Of a stretch of DNA of 64,000 nucleotides, positions 24,646 through 36,568 are shown one piece after another; the first letter of the stretch is position 1, and every line of letters starts with the position of its first letter. The position numbers were made by a program, and so were the translations under genes. The stretch covers positions 744,001-808,000 of the forward strand of contig JAALGZ010000003.1 in NCBI GenBank assembly GCA_015227615.1, in the 5' to 3' direction. Source of the DNA: Labyrinthula sp. Ha (taxonomy: Eukaryota; Sar; Bigyra; Labyrinthulida; Labyrinthulaceae). Under the pieces are notes generated by a model, which was given only the letters and a program-made list of their open reading frames with translations, was not told the DNA's origin and searched no databases.

Positions 24646-25319
24646 GCCAAAATCAAAATTCAAAATAAATGCAATCAAACCAAAAAAAGAGTAAAACTGC
24701 ATCAAGATTGTGAAAGCACGATGTTTTGCCACAAGTAAAGATGAAATGAGAATGAAGCCTTGATCAAGTTAATGTATGTTTACTATTCTATGTATTTAAA
24801 CAAAAATTATATTATTTTTTAGGCTAGCAAAGCATTTTCAGCTTGGATGTTCTTACAGAAGAAAAGAAAAAGAAAGCTCAACACGTTCCAGTTTAATTTA
24901 TACTTGACAACAAAAAGAAAGCCTAACACGTTTTACAAAAAAAACTTCAGAAAAATGTAAATCATTTTCAAAATGTTTGCTTAATTAAATTTTACTTAGA
25001 AATGGGATGGGGTTTAGGTTGAGCGTTTGGAAAAAGTATATATGGATAAAGTTCAAGTCAAGGGTTCAAGGAAAATATGAGTTGATTACTTTTTAATTTT
25101 TTTTTACCTCAAGTGTAGATGCCATTAATTTTTTTCAACCCCAATCTTATATATTCTTTTTCTCTTGGCTGATGATTTGGTGTTCAAAGTTGATTCCAAG
25201 TTCACTGCTGTTTCTTGACTTGGATCTTTTACTTCCTCAAACTCTGGCTCATAGAAAACCCCATCCGGATTATTACGAAGTAATTTACACATCGTTCTTA
25301 TGGCTGCAAAAGTTTTACG

Positions 25320-27013
25320 TCAACCTTCGTTCGTCTGAGATGCTTCGGTGCACAGCAACTTACCTTCAGCCAACATTTTAGAATATTTACTTGAAGGTTT
25401 GACTGCTGCATTGAAGTTGTTCAGATCTGGAACTTGAACTCTAAACTCCATCGTCATCGGCTTTATTGTTGGAAGCCTGCCCAATATTGTTAAAGCTCTC
25501 TTGTACGAAGGATGATTGCGATAGTTCCACCTAGACAACAATTATTTTGGATCAAAAAAATCTAGACCACGTCGGACACATATCCTTGTAAAATGTCTAC
25601 ATGGCAAATGCATATTTGCCCACACTGAACATGTGCATGATGGAAACTTTGAGCCGTTCTTCTCAATTAGTTTTATGATGAGACTTCTTTCCTTGTTCCT
25701 ATCCTTTACCTCAAACTCAACATCAGATTTAAACATCCGGATATAGGTACAGTACATCTCCCTACTCTCATTTTTCAGAAAATTCTCGGTTTCAGACGAA
25801 AGTCTAGCATCAGATGTTATTAATGATCTTAGCTTCTTGATAGTGCCGTTGACATATTTCTGAACAAGCCCATCATGATAATTTACAACCTCATCCAACG
25901 TCCATTTCACTTGAGATTTTCTCAAAGTGCCCCTACGTTTGAAACTACCATGCATGGATTCAACTCTTTGTGTAGTTCTGTAGTTGAAAGTTAAGCTTTT
26001 TTATGTGAAAGTCCAACAAATGGGGCTTTTTCTTTTTTAATTAATTTTTAAGAAATCTTGTTGAGGTGGGCTTTGGTAACGTTTGAGCAGGGTTTCAATA
26101 AAAGGTACAAGTGTAGATGGTGGAATTAATGTTTTGCACAAGATTTTTTTATGCTTGCCCTGAAATATGAAAAATCTTCGCCAGACAAAGACTTGCAACA
26201 CGAAGATAAATTGGCAAGCAAATGCTTCAGTCATTGAATGTGAGTAGAGTGAAGCTCCCTAGCAGCTTTTGCAAGTGACCTAGATCCATCGCTCATGATC
26301 AGCTTGGCACGTGCAAGACCAAGAAATCTCAAACCTTTTACCACGTCAAAGCTGTTCTCTGTTTCCATGAAGCTACATCCAAAGAAAATGGACCTGAAGA
26401 AGTAATCGACACCTACTGCCATCATTACTAACATTTTGTAGCGGGAGATGTCGTGGGTTGTATCAATCTAGATACAGTCGCTGTATATGGATACGAGTTG
26501 TTTCTGTTCTGGTTCCTGAAATGTTAATCCACGAAGCTGTGCCTTGTCCAGAGCAGATCTGTTGAAGTAGAGTTCGAATTTTCCACCTCTGGCTTGACAA
26601 CGCTGATCACATTGGACCAATACCTCCATATTACTATCTCCTGAATCTTCTTTGTTGGATCTTGCTTTCATCATCCCACATTTGGTCAAAGTTTTGTCAT
26701 AGACGATTCCTGGAAAAGTCCTGTGAAGAGCTAATTCTGCTGCAGCAATTGAAGTCACAGCTCTACCCAATGTATGTAAAGTTTCCAGCTCAGCTTCTGT
26801 TTAATCATTTAAGTACTTCTTCACTGTTGAGAACTTTCTAAAATCATGTCCAACGTGTTCTAGGCTAATTACTTGAAAAATTTTAGCGTTCTTCCTTAAA
26901 ACAAACCGAAGATTAACTTTTAAAGTGCAATTCTTCGAGCTACTGCAAATAATTTTAGATCTTTTTAGCTTAACTACTTCAATTCCAAACTTTTTCTTTG
27001 ATTCTGAGTTCAT
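25320..27013 (-). pseudogene. Broken MULE transposase
   Basis: It starts at ATG 27013. In order: a DNA-binding module (KLKRSKIICSSS, then NLRF and HVGHD, FLYWCH/MuDR-like), a linker, the DDE catalytic core (IDTTHDISRYKM with the first Asp; LIMSDGSRSLAKAARE with the second), a KHLLANL-like segment, and a SWIM zinc finger (CTCSVWANMHLPCRHF, Cys-x-Cys...Cys-x-His) near 25600. In-frame stops occur at 26801 (TAA), 26468 (TAG, just before the first catalytic Asp) and 26231 (TGA). The frame shifts once between about 26230 and 26040, with further stops at 26037 and 25542. It cannot encode an active enzyme, although all domains are still legible. Confidence 0.85.
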
Positions 27014-27250
27014 AAAGTTGTATGAGGACCTCCTTGCAGTTTTAAAGTGTCCTGCAACGTAGTTTTAAGTACTTGAAACATTTCTTCTATAGAGCTAGAG
27101 GTCTTTAAGCTTCAACTTCCGTCTAAGTTCATGTTTTTCTGTTTTCGTTTAACTTTTTTTGTCTTTTTTCTTCGTAAGGTTTTTTTTCCTATGAATGTTT
27201 GTTAAATTTGTGTCTTTCTTCGTATCCTTTCGGTTTAAATTTTGAATTTT

Positions 27251-27350
27251 TGTGCCCTTAAATTTCCTAGGCGAAGTCTAATTCCGCGCTTTAAAAATTT
27301 TCGCGAAGTATGAAATTTTGGTTTCTGCGCCCTCAAAATCCAGGCGAAGT
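27251..27350. repeat. Subterminal direct repeat pair in the MULE right end
   Basis: Two similar units, 27251-27277 and 27326-27350, share TG[TC]GCCCT[TC]AAA followed by CC-AGGCGAAGT; another TTCGCGAAGT lies between them. Subterminal repeats of this kind often bind transposase in MULEs, but that role is inferred here. Confidence 0.55.
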
Positions 27351-27356
27351 ATATTT

Positions 27357-27408
27357 TTTTTGGAAATCTGACCAATCAGATTAAAGTGGAGTCGATGACC
27401 CCGGAGTC
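27357..27408 (-). repeat. Right terminal inverted repeat of the MULE
   Basis: The reverse complement begins GACTCCGGGGTCATCG and contains CTGATTGGTCAGATTT. It pairs with the left repeat at 24596. It lies directly against the IMPACT start codon at 27412, so this repeat is now the 5' UTR or promoter of that gene. Confidence 0.7.
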
Positions 27409-27411
27409 AAA

Positions 27412-28314
27412 ATGTCCTATCGCAATTCAAGAAAAATTAGAATATTCCGTGGTAATGCACAATTGAGTATGGATTTATCTGAACTGAGGAAGGAAGATTT
27501 CAAAGAAGAGTTTATCAATGAACTCTTTATCTTAAGAGAAATATATATTGGTGATAATGACAATTTAAGTTTCTTAGTTCAAGAAACAAACTCAAAAGTA
27601 TCTCTTCTAATATCAATTTGTTTCTTTGGCTCTAGAGTTGTTTTGAACTTCAGTGCAAACTTCCCAAACGAAGCCCCAGCTATTAAGTTTATTGAGACTT
27701 CACTTAAAAAGGATGAATATGAAAGGATTCAAAAAGATTTTAAAATTTTTTTCGCTGAAAATAGTGATATATCAGTTTTTGAAATATTTGAACAGGTTAA
27801 ATCTTCTCTAGCTGAGTTGAATGAAACACTCTTGAACTCAGATCCAGTTGAAACTCCGTCAGAAGGAAACTTGAAACTTGGAATCACGTCCAAGAAAGAA
27901 GCCCCATCTATTTTAAATGATTCAAAACTTGGAAATATTTTGTCTGGTGCAAGGATAACGGAGAAGAAAAGCATCTTTCAAGGTCATGTTTGTAAAGTTT
28001 CATCTGCAAGTGAAGCTAAGGAAATTTATAACCTCTTATGTAATGATAAAAAACTATCCAAAGCTACTCATAATATGATGGCGTATAGAATAGAAATAAC
28101 TAAACAAGATAAAAGTATTATTGTTGCTGATAACTCAGATGATGGTGAAGCCAAGGCGGGTTCTAATTTGGCTGAACTGCTAGAAAAGTTAAAAGTAAAA
28201 AACTTATTGGTTGTAGTGTCTCGATGGTATGGAGGAATTCACTTAGGTCCTTCAAGATTTAAGATTATTAAAAAAGTTGCCAAAGAAATAGTAATTTCCT
28301 TTGAGAATAGGTAA
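27412..28314 (+). CDS. IMPACT/YIH1 family protein (RWD plus UPF0029 domains)
   Basis: 300 aa, single exon. It resembles IMPACT/Yih1, which binds GCN1 and dampens GCN2 kinase activation. An N-terminal RWD domain (about 20-135, FINELFILREIYIGDND, with the family's P-rich turn NFPNEAPAIKF) is followed by a charged linker. The UPF0029/Impact domain (about 185-295) has FQGHV, ATHNMMAYRIEI, DNSDDGEAKAGSNL and the signature VVVSRWYGGIHLGPSRF. The length matches the family. ATG at 27412 is the only reasonable start, and it lies 3 bp beyond a MULE inverted repeat, so its promoter has been at least partly replaced or displaced. The C-terminal half and 3' UTR are duplicated in inverse orientation at 30738-31167. 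Confidence 0.9.
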   Translation: MSYRNSRKIRIFRGNAQLSMDLSELRKEDFKEEFINELFILREIYIGDNDNLSFLVQETNSKVSLLISICFFGSRVVLNFSANFPNEAPAIKFIETSLKKDEYERIQKDFKIFFAENSDISVFEIFEQVKSSLAELNETLLNSDPVETPSEGNLKLGITSKKEAPSILNDSKLGNILSGARITEKKSIFQGHVCKVSSASEAKEIYNLLCNDKKLSKATHNMMAYRIEITKQDKSIIVADNSDDGEAKAGSNLAELLEKLKVKNLLVVVSRWYGGIHLGPSRFKIIKKVAKEIVISFENR

Positions 28315-28404
28315 AACATTTCTTCCCAGCCTGAAATAGTTTTTTTGGCAGCTTGCTTTCTCTAGACGGAATACTTAGTCTGTGGCGTTTTGAAAAAACG
28401 CCTT
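27976..28404 (+). repeat. Left arm of a ~430-bp inverted duplication
   Basis: It spans the IMPACT C-terminal domain, its 3' UTR and the H4 stem-loop. Reading against the reverse complement of 30738-31167, I saw one single-base indel (after the IMPACT stop) and one substitution in the UTR, with no difference in the coding part. Homology stops two bases beyond the histone stem-loop on one side and inside the IMPACT frame on the other. Confidence 0.95.
28384..28402 (-). terminator. Histone 3' stem-loop of H4
   Basis: On the minus strand GGCGTTTTTTCAAAACGCC lies 16 bp after the H4 stop codon, preceded by purine-rich bases and followed by ACA. It is the presumed SLBP-dependent 3' processing signal. 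Identical copies follow the other three histone genes. Confidence 0.85.
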
Positions 28405-28417
28405 AGATAAGCTAAGC

Positions 28418-28869
<452 letters not shown>

Positions 28870-29217
28870 ATGGCAAAAACACCAAGTAAGAAAGCAGCAA
28901 AGGGACCATCAAAGGCTGATGGAAAAAAGAGAAGTAAGAGAAGAAAAGAGACTTTCTCAACTTATATTATGAGAGTACTGAAGCAAGTACACCCAGAAAC
29001 TAGAATCTCAAAGAAAAGTATGTCGATTATGAATAGTTTCATTAACGATGTCTTTGAAAGGATTGCGACTGAGTCATCTAAACTTGGAAAATATAACTCT
29101 AAGCAGACTTTGAGCTCAAGAGAGATTCAAACTGCAGTTAGACTTGTTCTTCCAGGTGAACTTGCAAAGCATGCAGTTTCTGAAGGAACCAAAGCTGTTA
29201 CTAAGTTTAGTTCTTAG
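28870..29217 (+). CDS. Histone H2B
   Basis: 115 aa. It has a short Lys-rich tail ([15 protein letters not shown]), then the canonical fold: [39 protein letters not shown], and [32 protein letters not shown], where the C-terminal Lys in GTKAVTKF is the conserved ubiquitination site. Ends FSS. Single exon, divergent from H4, convergent with H3, with a stem-loop 13 bp after the stop. Confidence 0.99.
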   Translation: MAKTPSKKAAKGPSKADGKKRSKRRKETFSTYIMRVLKQVHPETRISKKSMSIMNSFINDVFERIATESSKLGKYNSKQTLSSREIQTAVRLVLPGELAKHAVSEGTKAVTKFSS

Positions 29218-29230
29218 GCGGAAAGCCAAA

Positions 29231-29249
29231 GGCGTTTTTTCAAAACGCC
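29231..29249 (+). terminator. Histone 3' stem-loop of H2B
   Basis: GGCGTTTTTTCAAAACGCC, preceded by CAAA and followed by ACAG, in the layout of metazoan and algal histone stem-loops but with a longer stem. Confidence 0.85.
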
Positions 29250-29763
29250 ACAGTATATATATACAAATAATGTGTCAGTGAGACTGTCTAGGAAAGAAAT
29301 TATTTAGTTCAAGCTATGGTTATAGTTCAGAAATTCAATGTGGAAGGAGTTTAAGTCACCAATAGGTTCCAAGAAAAACTGAAAGTTTACTTTCAGGTCA
29401 ATTCTTTGAAGTTGAATTTAGTTAAAGAAAAGGTTTCGGAGCTTCAAGAAAGGAATACTGTAGATGGAGGTACCGGATATTTCTTTCTAAGCAAATCATA
29501 CACTACATTCGATGGAATTAGGCAAAATAATGACAAAGCCATGACACAATTTTAGCTAAGAACTTTTATATAGTTTTTGTTTTTCCATCTTCGCTTTGAA
29601 ATTTGTGTCTTGTTAAAAGTAACATTTATTTCTTTGTCAATAGCCCCTCTTGTGTTAAGATGAACATTTTTCATGTATAGTCAGTTACTTTCATTGAAAC
29701 ACAACCTATATCTTCTTTTATTCTCTTCAAGAAACCATCCGTCGTTAGTTTCAGACAAACTGT
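29250..29763. other. Spacer between the convergent H2B and H3 genes
   Basis: About 510 bp of AT-rich DNA between two histone stem-loops. No gene, repeat or RNA feature was recognised. Confidence 0.5.
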
Positions 29764-29782
29764 GGCGTTTTGAAAAAACGCC
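29764..29782 (-). terminator. Histone 3' stem-loop of H3
   Basis: The minus strand carries the same 19-nt GGCGTTTTTTCAAAACGCC stem-loop, 13 bp after the H3 stop, followed by ACAG. Confidence 0.85.
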
Positions 29783-29795
29783 TTTTGGAATATAT

Positions 29796-30341
<546 letters not shown>

Positions 30342-30725
30342 ATGTCAGGAAAAGGAAAAGGAGGAAGAGGAAAAGCTTCAGGCAAAAGTCAAACAAGATC
30401 AGCTAAAGCTGGACTACAGTTTCCGGTAGGAAGAATTGCTAGATACCTTAAAAAGGGAGGTTACTCGAAGAGAGTAGGTGCAGGTGCTCCAGTGTATATG
30501 GCTGCAGTGCTTGAATACCTTGCTGCTGAAATTTTAGAACTTGCTGGAAATGCTGCTAGAGATCACAAGAAGACCAGAATTACTCCAAGACACATTCAAC
30601 TTGCAGTTAGAAATGACGAAGAATTGAATAAACTACTTGGTGGAGTTACAATTGCTTCAGGTGGAGTCCTTCCAAATATTCATGCTGTACTTATGCCAAA
30701 GAAAAAAGGAAAAGCTGACAAGTAA
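30342..30725 (+). CDS. Histone H2A
   Basis: 127 aa canonical H2[16 protein letters not shown] tail, [20 protein letters not shown], the acidic patch helix ([22 protein letters not shown]), [40 protein letters not shown], and the tail GKADK. There is no C-terminal SQ motif, so it is not an H2A.X-like form, and it does not look like H2A.Z. Single exon, with a stem-loop 14 bp after the stop. Confidence 0.99.
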   Translation: MSGKGKGGRGKASGKSQTRSAKAGLQFPVGRIARYLKKGGYSKRVGAGAPVYMAAVLEYLAAEILELAGNAARDHKKTRITPRHIQLAVRNDEELNKLLGGVTIASGGVLPNIHAVLMPKKKGKADK

Positions 30726-30739
30726 ATCCTTAAATAAAA

Positions 30740-30758
30740 GGCGTTTTTTCAAAACGCC
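30740..30758 (+). terminator. Histone 3' stem-loop of H2A
   Basis: GGCGTTTTTTCAAAACGCC followed by ACAG. It is also the inner end of the right arm of the inverted duplication. Confidence 0.85.
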
Positions 30759-30828
30759 ACAGACTAAATATTCCGTCTAGAGAAAGCAAGCTGCCAAAAA
30801 AACTATTTCAGGCTGGGAAGAAAATGTT

Positions 30829-31167
30829 TTACCTATTCTCAAAGGAAATTACTATTTCTTTGGCAACTTTTTTAATAATCTTAAATCTTGAAGGACCTAA
30901 GTGAATTCCTCCATACCATCGAGACACTACAACCAATAAGTTTTTTACTTTTAACTTTTCTAGCAGTTCAGCCAAATTAGAACCCGCCTTGGCTTCACCA
31001 TCATCTGAGTTATCAGCAACAATAATACTTTTATCTTGTTTAGTTATTTCTATTCTATACGCCATCATATTATGAGTAGCTTTGGATAGTTTTTTATCAT
31101 TACATAAGAGGTTATAAATTTCCTTAGCTTCACTTGCAGATGAAACTTTACAAACATGACCTTGAAA
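30829..31167 (-). pseudogene. Truncated second copy of IMPACT (UPF0029 domain only)
   Basis: It encodes the last 112 residues of IMPACT, from FQGHVCKVSS to the native stop, with no amino-acid change. The RWD domain and linker are missing. The frame continues a few codons beyond the breakpoint but has no ATG before an in-frame TGA. The first internal Met pair lies deep in the domain, so translation of a useful product is unlikely. Lack of decay points to a very recent event. Confidence 0.9.
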
Positions 31168-34100
31168 CTCCTCTACATTCTTCTTCAAAATTGCAATTCA
31201 AGGCTGCCTAATTTTAGAACCAACTCATAGTTTTATGATGATTATGAACACTTTCATGTATCCTATTAAAGAAAATGAAATTAGGAAGTTATTTATTACA
31301 TAGCAACACTCAGTTTTAGTTTATCGCTTCCAGAAGGTCTTCTCTTAGAATATATATTTATTAGACAAAATTTTTCCCTGAAGTGTCTCTTTCTATTTTA
31401 AACTAACAAATCTTGAAATTATGAAATAGTTTTTTTGTTTTCTAGTATGAAACTGTTTATTTATATTTCATTGTCTGGAATATTAAAGTGTACCGAAATG
31501 AGAAAAGGTATTGTTAATGTATATTCATTGAGTTCGTATTAGTAAATCTCTTTTCTATATGCCCAAATGGGTTTCAATTCAAAGCAGAGGAAGGTTTCTT
31601 CTTATACCAGTCGCTTTCCGGGCTATTATTGCATTGTTGATGGAGTACAAGCATCTAAGAAGACTTTGCATTCTAGTTTACCGAGATATAACTAATATTT
31701 TCTGACAGCTTGGTTTTAGTGAGAATAGCAGTCTTGTATGTGAATTCGTTCAGTTATGTTAATTTAAATCAGATGGCTGAGTTGCATTGAAAGTTTTTTA
31801 TGTAGGTTTCATTCTTCACAAAAGTATTTTTCTCTAAGTAAATGCTGGAAAATCATGTAAACAAGAAAATTTACTATACTAAACTATTAATTTGTTATAT
31901 GCAAGGTCAAAGCAGACCAGAAACTAAAATTTATCTCATTAATCGAGTATTATTCTTACTTAGGAGAAGATATTTTGCTAAAGCTAAAGCTCCTAAACTC
32001 TCTTTATGGCATTAAAATGCAACCCAGAGAAATGGGAGGCTGAATAATGGGTAATATATATTAATTTTCACGGCTGTAGTCTTAGTTGCTAAGAAAATCC
32101 ATTAATTAATTCTAAAAAAGGAAGCATAAAGCAACAGGAATATTGAACTCTGATACGGGAAAAACTTTACACATTAAGGAGTAATCCAAAATTATTAATT
32201 TTTGATTTTGTTAAGAGAAATTAAAGCTTCATAATATTTAATTTTAAAAAGAATATTATTTAGTTGGAGCTAATAAAACTCTGTTAGCAAGGAATCCGAA
32301 ATGTCAATACACATGCCACTAAAGTCTCCAATAGTATTAATTGGAGTACTTTAACTTTTTTATCGGGTTCAAATTTGCTTCTCTTATTATCAATCATCAG
32401 AATCAGTTTGTAAGTTGTTCTTAACTTGACTCACATGAATTTTTTATATTTGCGTGTTTTTGACAGAGAAGAATTTGCACTCATCAAACATATCCTCAGG
32501 AAAAAATCTTAAGTTTTTATGGGGATTGGGTTCATTGTAATGAGTGAACAACTTTCTATGTTGGCATGAATTTGAAACGGCATACCATTTCAAAATTACC
32601 TCAAAGGGGCTGTGTGGTGGTTGCTCTATACCTTTACTTAGCGAGAGAATTCTAGTATAAAACCTTGTTATTGAGGTGCGTTTTGTAGACAATGATGTAA
32701 TTAGGAGATGTTAAACAATTACTGTTTCTAAGATATTATCTAGCACTTCAACTGAAATATTAATTTGTCTTTAGGAAGTTTTAATTTTCCATATTACATA
32801 ATATTCTCTTTTGTGAAGAGTATTTCAGCCTACCGCGTTGCGTTTAATATCTATAAGAGGGCACGGGAACTTTTACTAGTTATTTACGATAGACTCTGCT
32901 GTCTTACTTCATGATTATTTGGACCTATAGGGTTAATGAATCTATAGTGAGAGAGGCGGTTAGAATGCTTAAAGAATAGTTTTCTATTTAGGTGGAGGTA
33001 AATTAATCTGTCACTTCCAAGATACTCATAGATTCTACTATATCTTCTTCATCTTACTGACACCAATTCTGCACTAAATAATGTAGTTACAAACCATGTA
33101 TCAGCGCTCTAGGCTATATTAGTACACCTTGAAGCTCCTTAGCTTCTACGTTAGTAAGCTTCTCCAAATAAGTACTCCTGTTTGAGATGACATGCTATCG
33201 GTACAGCAAATATATTCAAGGCTTGATTCCTTACTCTAATATCTTGTATAGAACTGCTTGTCTCTTTAGAATGTTTATTTGGTCATAGCCGATATCTTTA
33301 TAATTAAAACTCGACCATTTGGTTATATGGATCTTTTCTCTTAATGAATTTAAACTTTCTGACTCCCCCAAAGTTTTGATAAGTTTGAAGATGTGCATAT
33401 CCACCAAACATAACTGCCTCAGACATATCACCTCTAGATTTTTGTTTTTTATATGATTTGTTATTCTTATTTATTCAACGACTTTATCTTGGAAAATTTC
33501 TTTTTACGGTTTCGTTCTTCTATATTTAGAACTGAATTCTCGGAAATAAGGCAAAAGGAAAATATCCCACAATGAGCTTAACAGCACCTTAAGTAGATGA
33601 CCATTATACTAACGTATTAATACTAAGACTCAGATAATCATAGTGGTAGCTATGCAATGTTACTGATTCGTAAAATGAAAGCTTTCATCACTACCGCAAA
33701 CTTATAAGCTTTTTAGTATATATCTTGAGTTATTATGGTGAGTACCGAGAGCCACGCTAACTAGGTTAGAATAATTATTGGCTCAGCTTACAAAATTAAG
33801 AGCGATATCAGATAAATGCTTGTCATTAAGTCTTTGCATTTTCTCACTTCAATTATATCCTGACACCTGCTTCTCTTTTCAATTTTGAACCAAATTCTGG
33901 AATAAGGCAGAATTTTCGGCTGAAGTAAGCCACGATGTCCCGATCATTTTTCAAGATGATAAAAAAGTAGAACTAATTAGACTTATTCACTGTACCCTTA
34001 ATTTTCACTCACTACAACTGCACAGGGAATAAAGTGCGGTGAGCATTCCGGTAAAAGACATGATTATGAGAAGCGACCAATGTTTTAACTAGTGCAACTC

Positions 34101-35979
34101 CGGAACATGATGGAGTTATTGAAACCCATAATGAAACTATATAATAAAACAAGACGATATTCTTTCAATATAGTAGGTTCACTGTAATATAGATTCAAGC
34201 AGATATGTACTATTTAAGTTTAACACATGGTCTGGTACATCATATCATTTTATTCCAAAATTGGTTTTTTGTTCACTAAAATAGGTACTACGAAGAAGCA
34301 ACATTAAATAAGTGATTCATCTTCACATGCATTATTATGTTATTAATGGTTCGTTACATGGAGTTCCGAGAAAGAATAAATGTTTCCTTCTACTTTGTAG
34401 ATAATCTGAGAGCAAGCGTGTTTCACTAATTTCCTTTTTGAGTTCTTCTCTTGTTGTGAACCTAAATTTGAGAGCTTTGGGATTTGGGATAGTACGCCTT
34501 TTCCAATTTCTTGGAAAAACATATTATTCCTAGATATTCACCAAATTAGGAGTTCTAAAAGCATCCAGTAATGAGGACAATTCAAAAATTCCTGGATAGT
34601 ACGTGCTCCTATGATGATCGTTCAATTTGTGTTTTTCAATGGTTTTAGAACTGCCACTTGAATACGTAGCGCGCATGATTGTTGGACAAAATACTTTGTG
34701 GAAAAAGAAAAGATGAGGGGAAAGGTTTACAAAAGATAAGTGGGCATATATGCTGAAATTACTGGATCATCATTATTGACAACAACAACAAGATTATGCG
34801 AATAAGAATGTTAGATCAGTTGACTACTGCACACTCAGTATTTTAATGAGTTGAAAAAAGTCAGAGTTTACCTAGAAATTAGAATCAGGTGATAGTTCTC
34901 TTTTATCTTTTGTGTTATAGTGTTTTATTTATTAATGATTGTGACGCATATCCTTAAGGAAGAAAAATTTTTGATAATATAGGTGCAAACACGTATAGGA
35001 AATAAATGAGTACTACTGATATACTGGACAGTATGGATATCGGCAAGGTCCTGGCCTAATGCAATCTCCGTCAGTTTTCTCCGCAGAATATATTTAGATT
35101 GCTGCAGAAGGAAGCTTCAGCTCATGGCTTTGAACCGTGAAAAGCAAAACATTTTAGCCTTTTCTTAACCCCTCTTGCTACCAACATAAAATTTGAAAGA
35201 AGTCAATTTCCATTTGGGTATTTGCATCAAAATATGGTAATAGTTTAATTCAAACCATGGCATATGTACTTGTATTTTTAGATTGAGATTTTGCTTCTAC
35301 AAAATATAAATTCGTCGATTGTAGGATAATTTTAAGCTAAAGGAAATTTGTTTGTGCTTAAACGGGATTTATGCATATTGAAATGTTTTTTAGAAACATT
35401 CTTATCTTACAACATTTTTTTAAGATTTCTTCAGCGAAACAAAATGACAAGTAAGATATCACAAGAATGTCTATTTACAGAGAAAAGGCTAAGACAAAGA
35501 GTATGCAAAGTTTCCTACTTCTTGAAAAGGTTAACTAAGTTTTATTTTCTCATTAAATCAATATAGAGGACAAATAGAGGTACCTAAATGCTTACAGAGT
35601 TGATATAACTTATCTTTTTTACAAGGTAGCAGAGGAAGACTCGGATCATAAAAGACAAGTTTATTCTACCTAAGTCTATGCTATTTCAACTCTTGAACCT
35701 GAAACACAATTTCCTCGGCGAAAGCTTTTGCCATTTACGACTTCCAGCTTTGACACCAACTCAACAAAGTAATATTTTGTCTTTGAAATAATTCAGGGTA
35801 CATTCTTCTTTGTTCTGACTTTATTCTTTCTTTTTTATCGAGAAAGGAACTCTCGAATAAACTCATATCAATACGAAGTATCGAATCTTGAATTTTGAAA
35901 CAAGTATGAAGATATCATTGGCTGTATGGCCCCTTAGAGCTTTTGATTGGTTAATTCTTCCTCCCACAAATACTGAGTA
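31168..35979. other. AT-rich stretch without a convincing gene
   Basis: About 4.8 kb. Only isolated frames below about 85 codons, none with a recognisable domain or with neighbours that chain across ~29-nt introns. The last few hundred bp are the promoter side of the bZIP gene and include an ATTGG (reverse CCAAT) at about 35945. Confidence 0.45.
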
Positions 35980-36519
35980 ATGACGTCAGAGGAAAAAAGA
36001 ATTTTGAAAAATGTTGAAAAGCCACGTAATAGGAGCAATGGAATTAATCGAGAAAACGAAGTGTGTAATATCCTGCTATCTTTATCCCAAGGTGGAGACC
36101 TATCCATTCAATTAAAAAAGCAAAGTGAAAATTGCGAAGGTTTATCAGATATCAACGAGTCCGAGTTGTTTGCAGTGATAAAAAAACGAGGTTTGATCCA
36201 TGCAGTGTCAGCAGATAGATTTAATGATAAGACAGTTCAAGAACTTGTTTGGAGAGCACAAAATGCGAAAGAAGATGATTGGACAGGTAAAGAATTCTCC
36301 AAAATTGAGAAAAAGCAATTAAGACGAGTACGAAATAGAACTTTGGCAAAGCAGAGTCGAGACCGGAAGAAAAAGTATCTTGAAGAACTTGAAGCTGATA
36401 ATTTACGATTAAGAAAAGAAAATGAAGAGCTGAAAGACAAAATATTACAATTTGAGTTGTCAGGTATGAGAAAAGAAGATACTAATTTAAACAAAGATGA
36501 AAGTCCATTTGGGACTTAG
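35980..36519 (+). CDS. bZIP transcription factor
   Basis: 179 aa, single exon. The basic region (about 111-133) carries the signature Asn119-x2-Ala123-x2-Ser126-Arg127 (NRTLAKQSR). Leu137 follows Arg127 at the canonical spacing and begins a zipper with heptads Leu137, Leu144, Leu151 and Phe158. Residues 1-110 are acidic to mixed and unassigned; VQELVWRAQNA may be a short activation helix. The zipper is short (about four heptads). The start codon ATGACGTCA contains a perfect CRE palindrome, the typical target of CREB/ATF-like bZIPs, so self-regulation is plausible. Convergent with the unknown gene at 36569, 49 bp away. Confidence 0.9.
   Translation: MTSEEKRILKNVEKPRNRSNGINRENEVCNILLSLSQGGDLSIQLKKQSENCEGLSDINESELFAVIKKRGLIHAVSADRFNDKTVQELVWRAQNAKEDDWTGKEFSKIEKKQLRRVRNRTLAKQSRDRKKKYLEELEADNLRLRKENEELKDKILQFELSGMRKEDTNLNKDESPFGT
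35981..35988. promoter_or_regulatory. Perfect CRE (TGACGTCA) overlapping the bZIP start codon
   Basis: The palindrome TGACGTCA occupies the second and third bases of the start codon and codons 2-3 (Thr-Ser). CREB/ATF and many plant and protist bZIPs bind this site. Whether this protein does so is inferred. Confidence 0.5.
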
Positions 36520-36568
36520 AGACACATGAAGATTAAATACTAAGAGGAAAGGATGTTCTTCTTATACG

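Larger units (their letters stand above)
24596..27408 (-). mobile_element. Degenerate MULE (Mutator-like) DNA transposon with terminal inverted repeats
   Basis: About 2.8 kb. The ends carry imperfect inverted repeats of ~50 bp (24596-24645 and 27357-27408). Both begin ACTCCGG-GT and share a CTGATTGG block, with clear divergence between them. Between them, a minus-strand transposase remnant (27013 to about 25320) has a FLYWCH/MuDR-like DNA-binding region, a DDE core and a SWIM zinc finger. No convincing target-site duplication was found, which fits an old insertion. The right end stops 3 bp before the IMPACT start codon. Confidence 0.8.
30738..31167 (-). repeat. Right arm of the ~430-bp inverted duplication
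   Basis: Reverse-complement copy of 27976-28404. It begins in the H2A stem-loop and ends inside the copied IMPACT frame at TTTCAAGG; beyond 31167 the sequence is unrelated. Confidence 0.95.
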
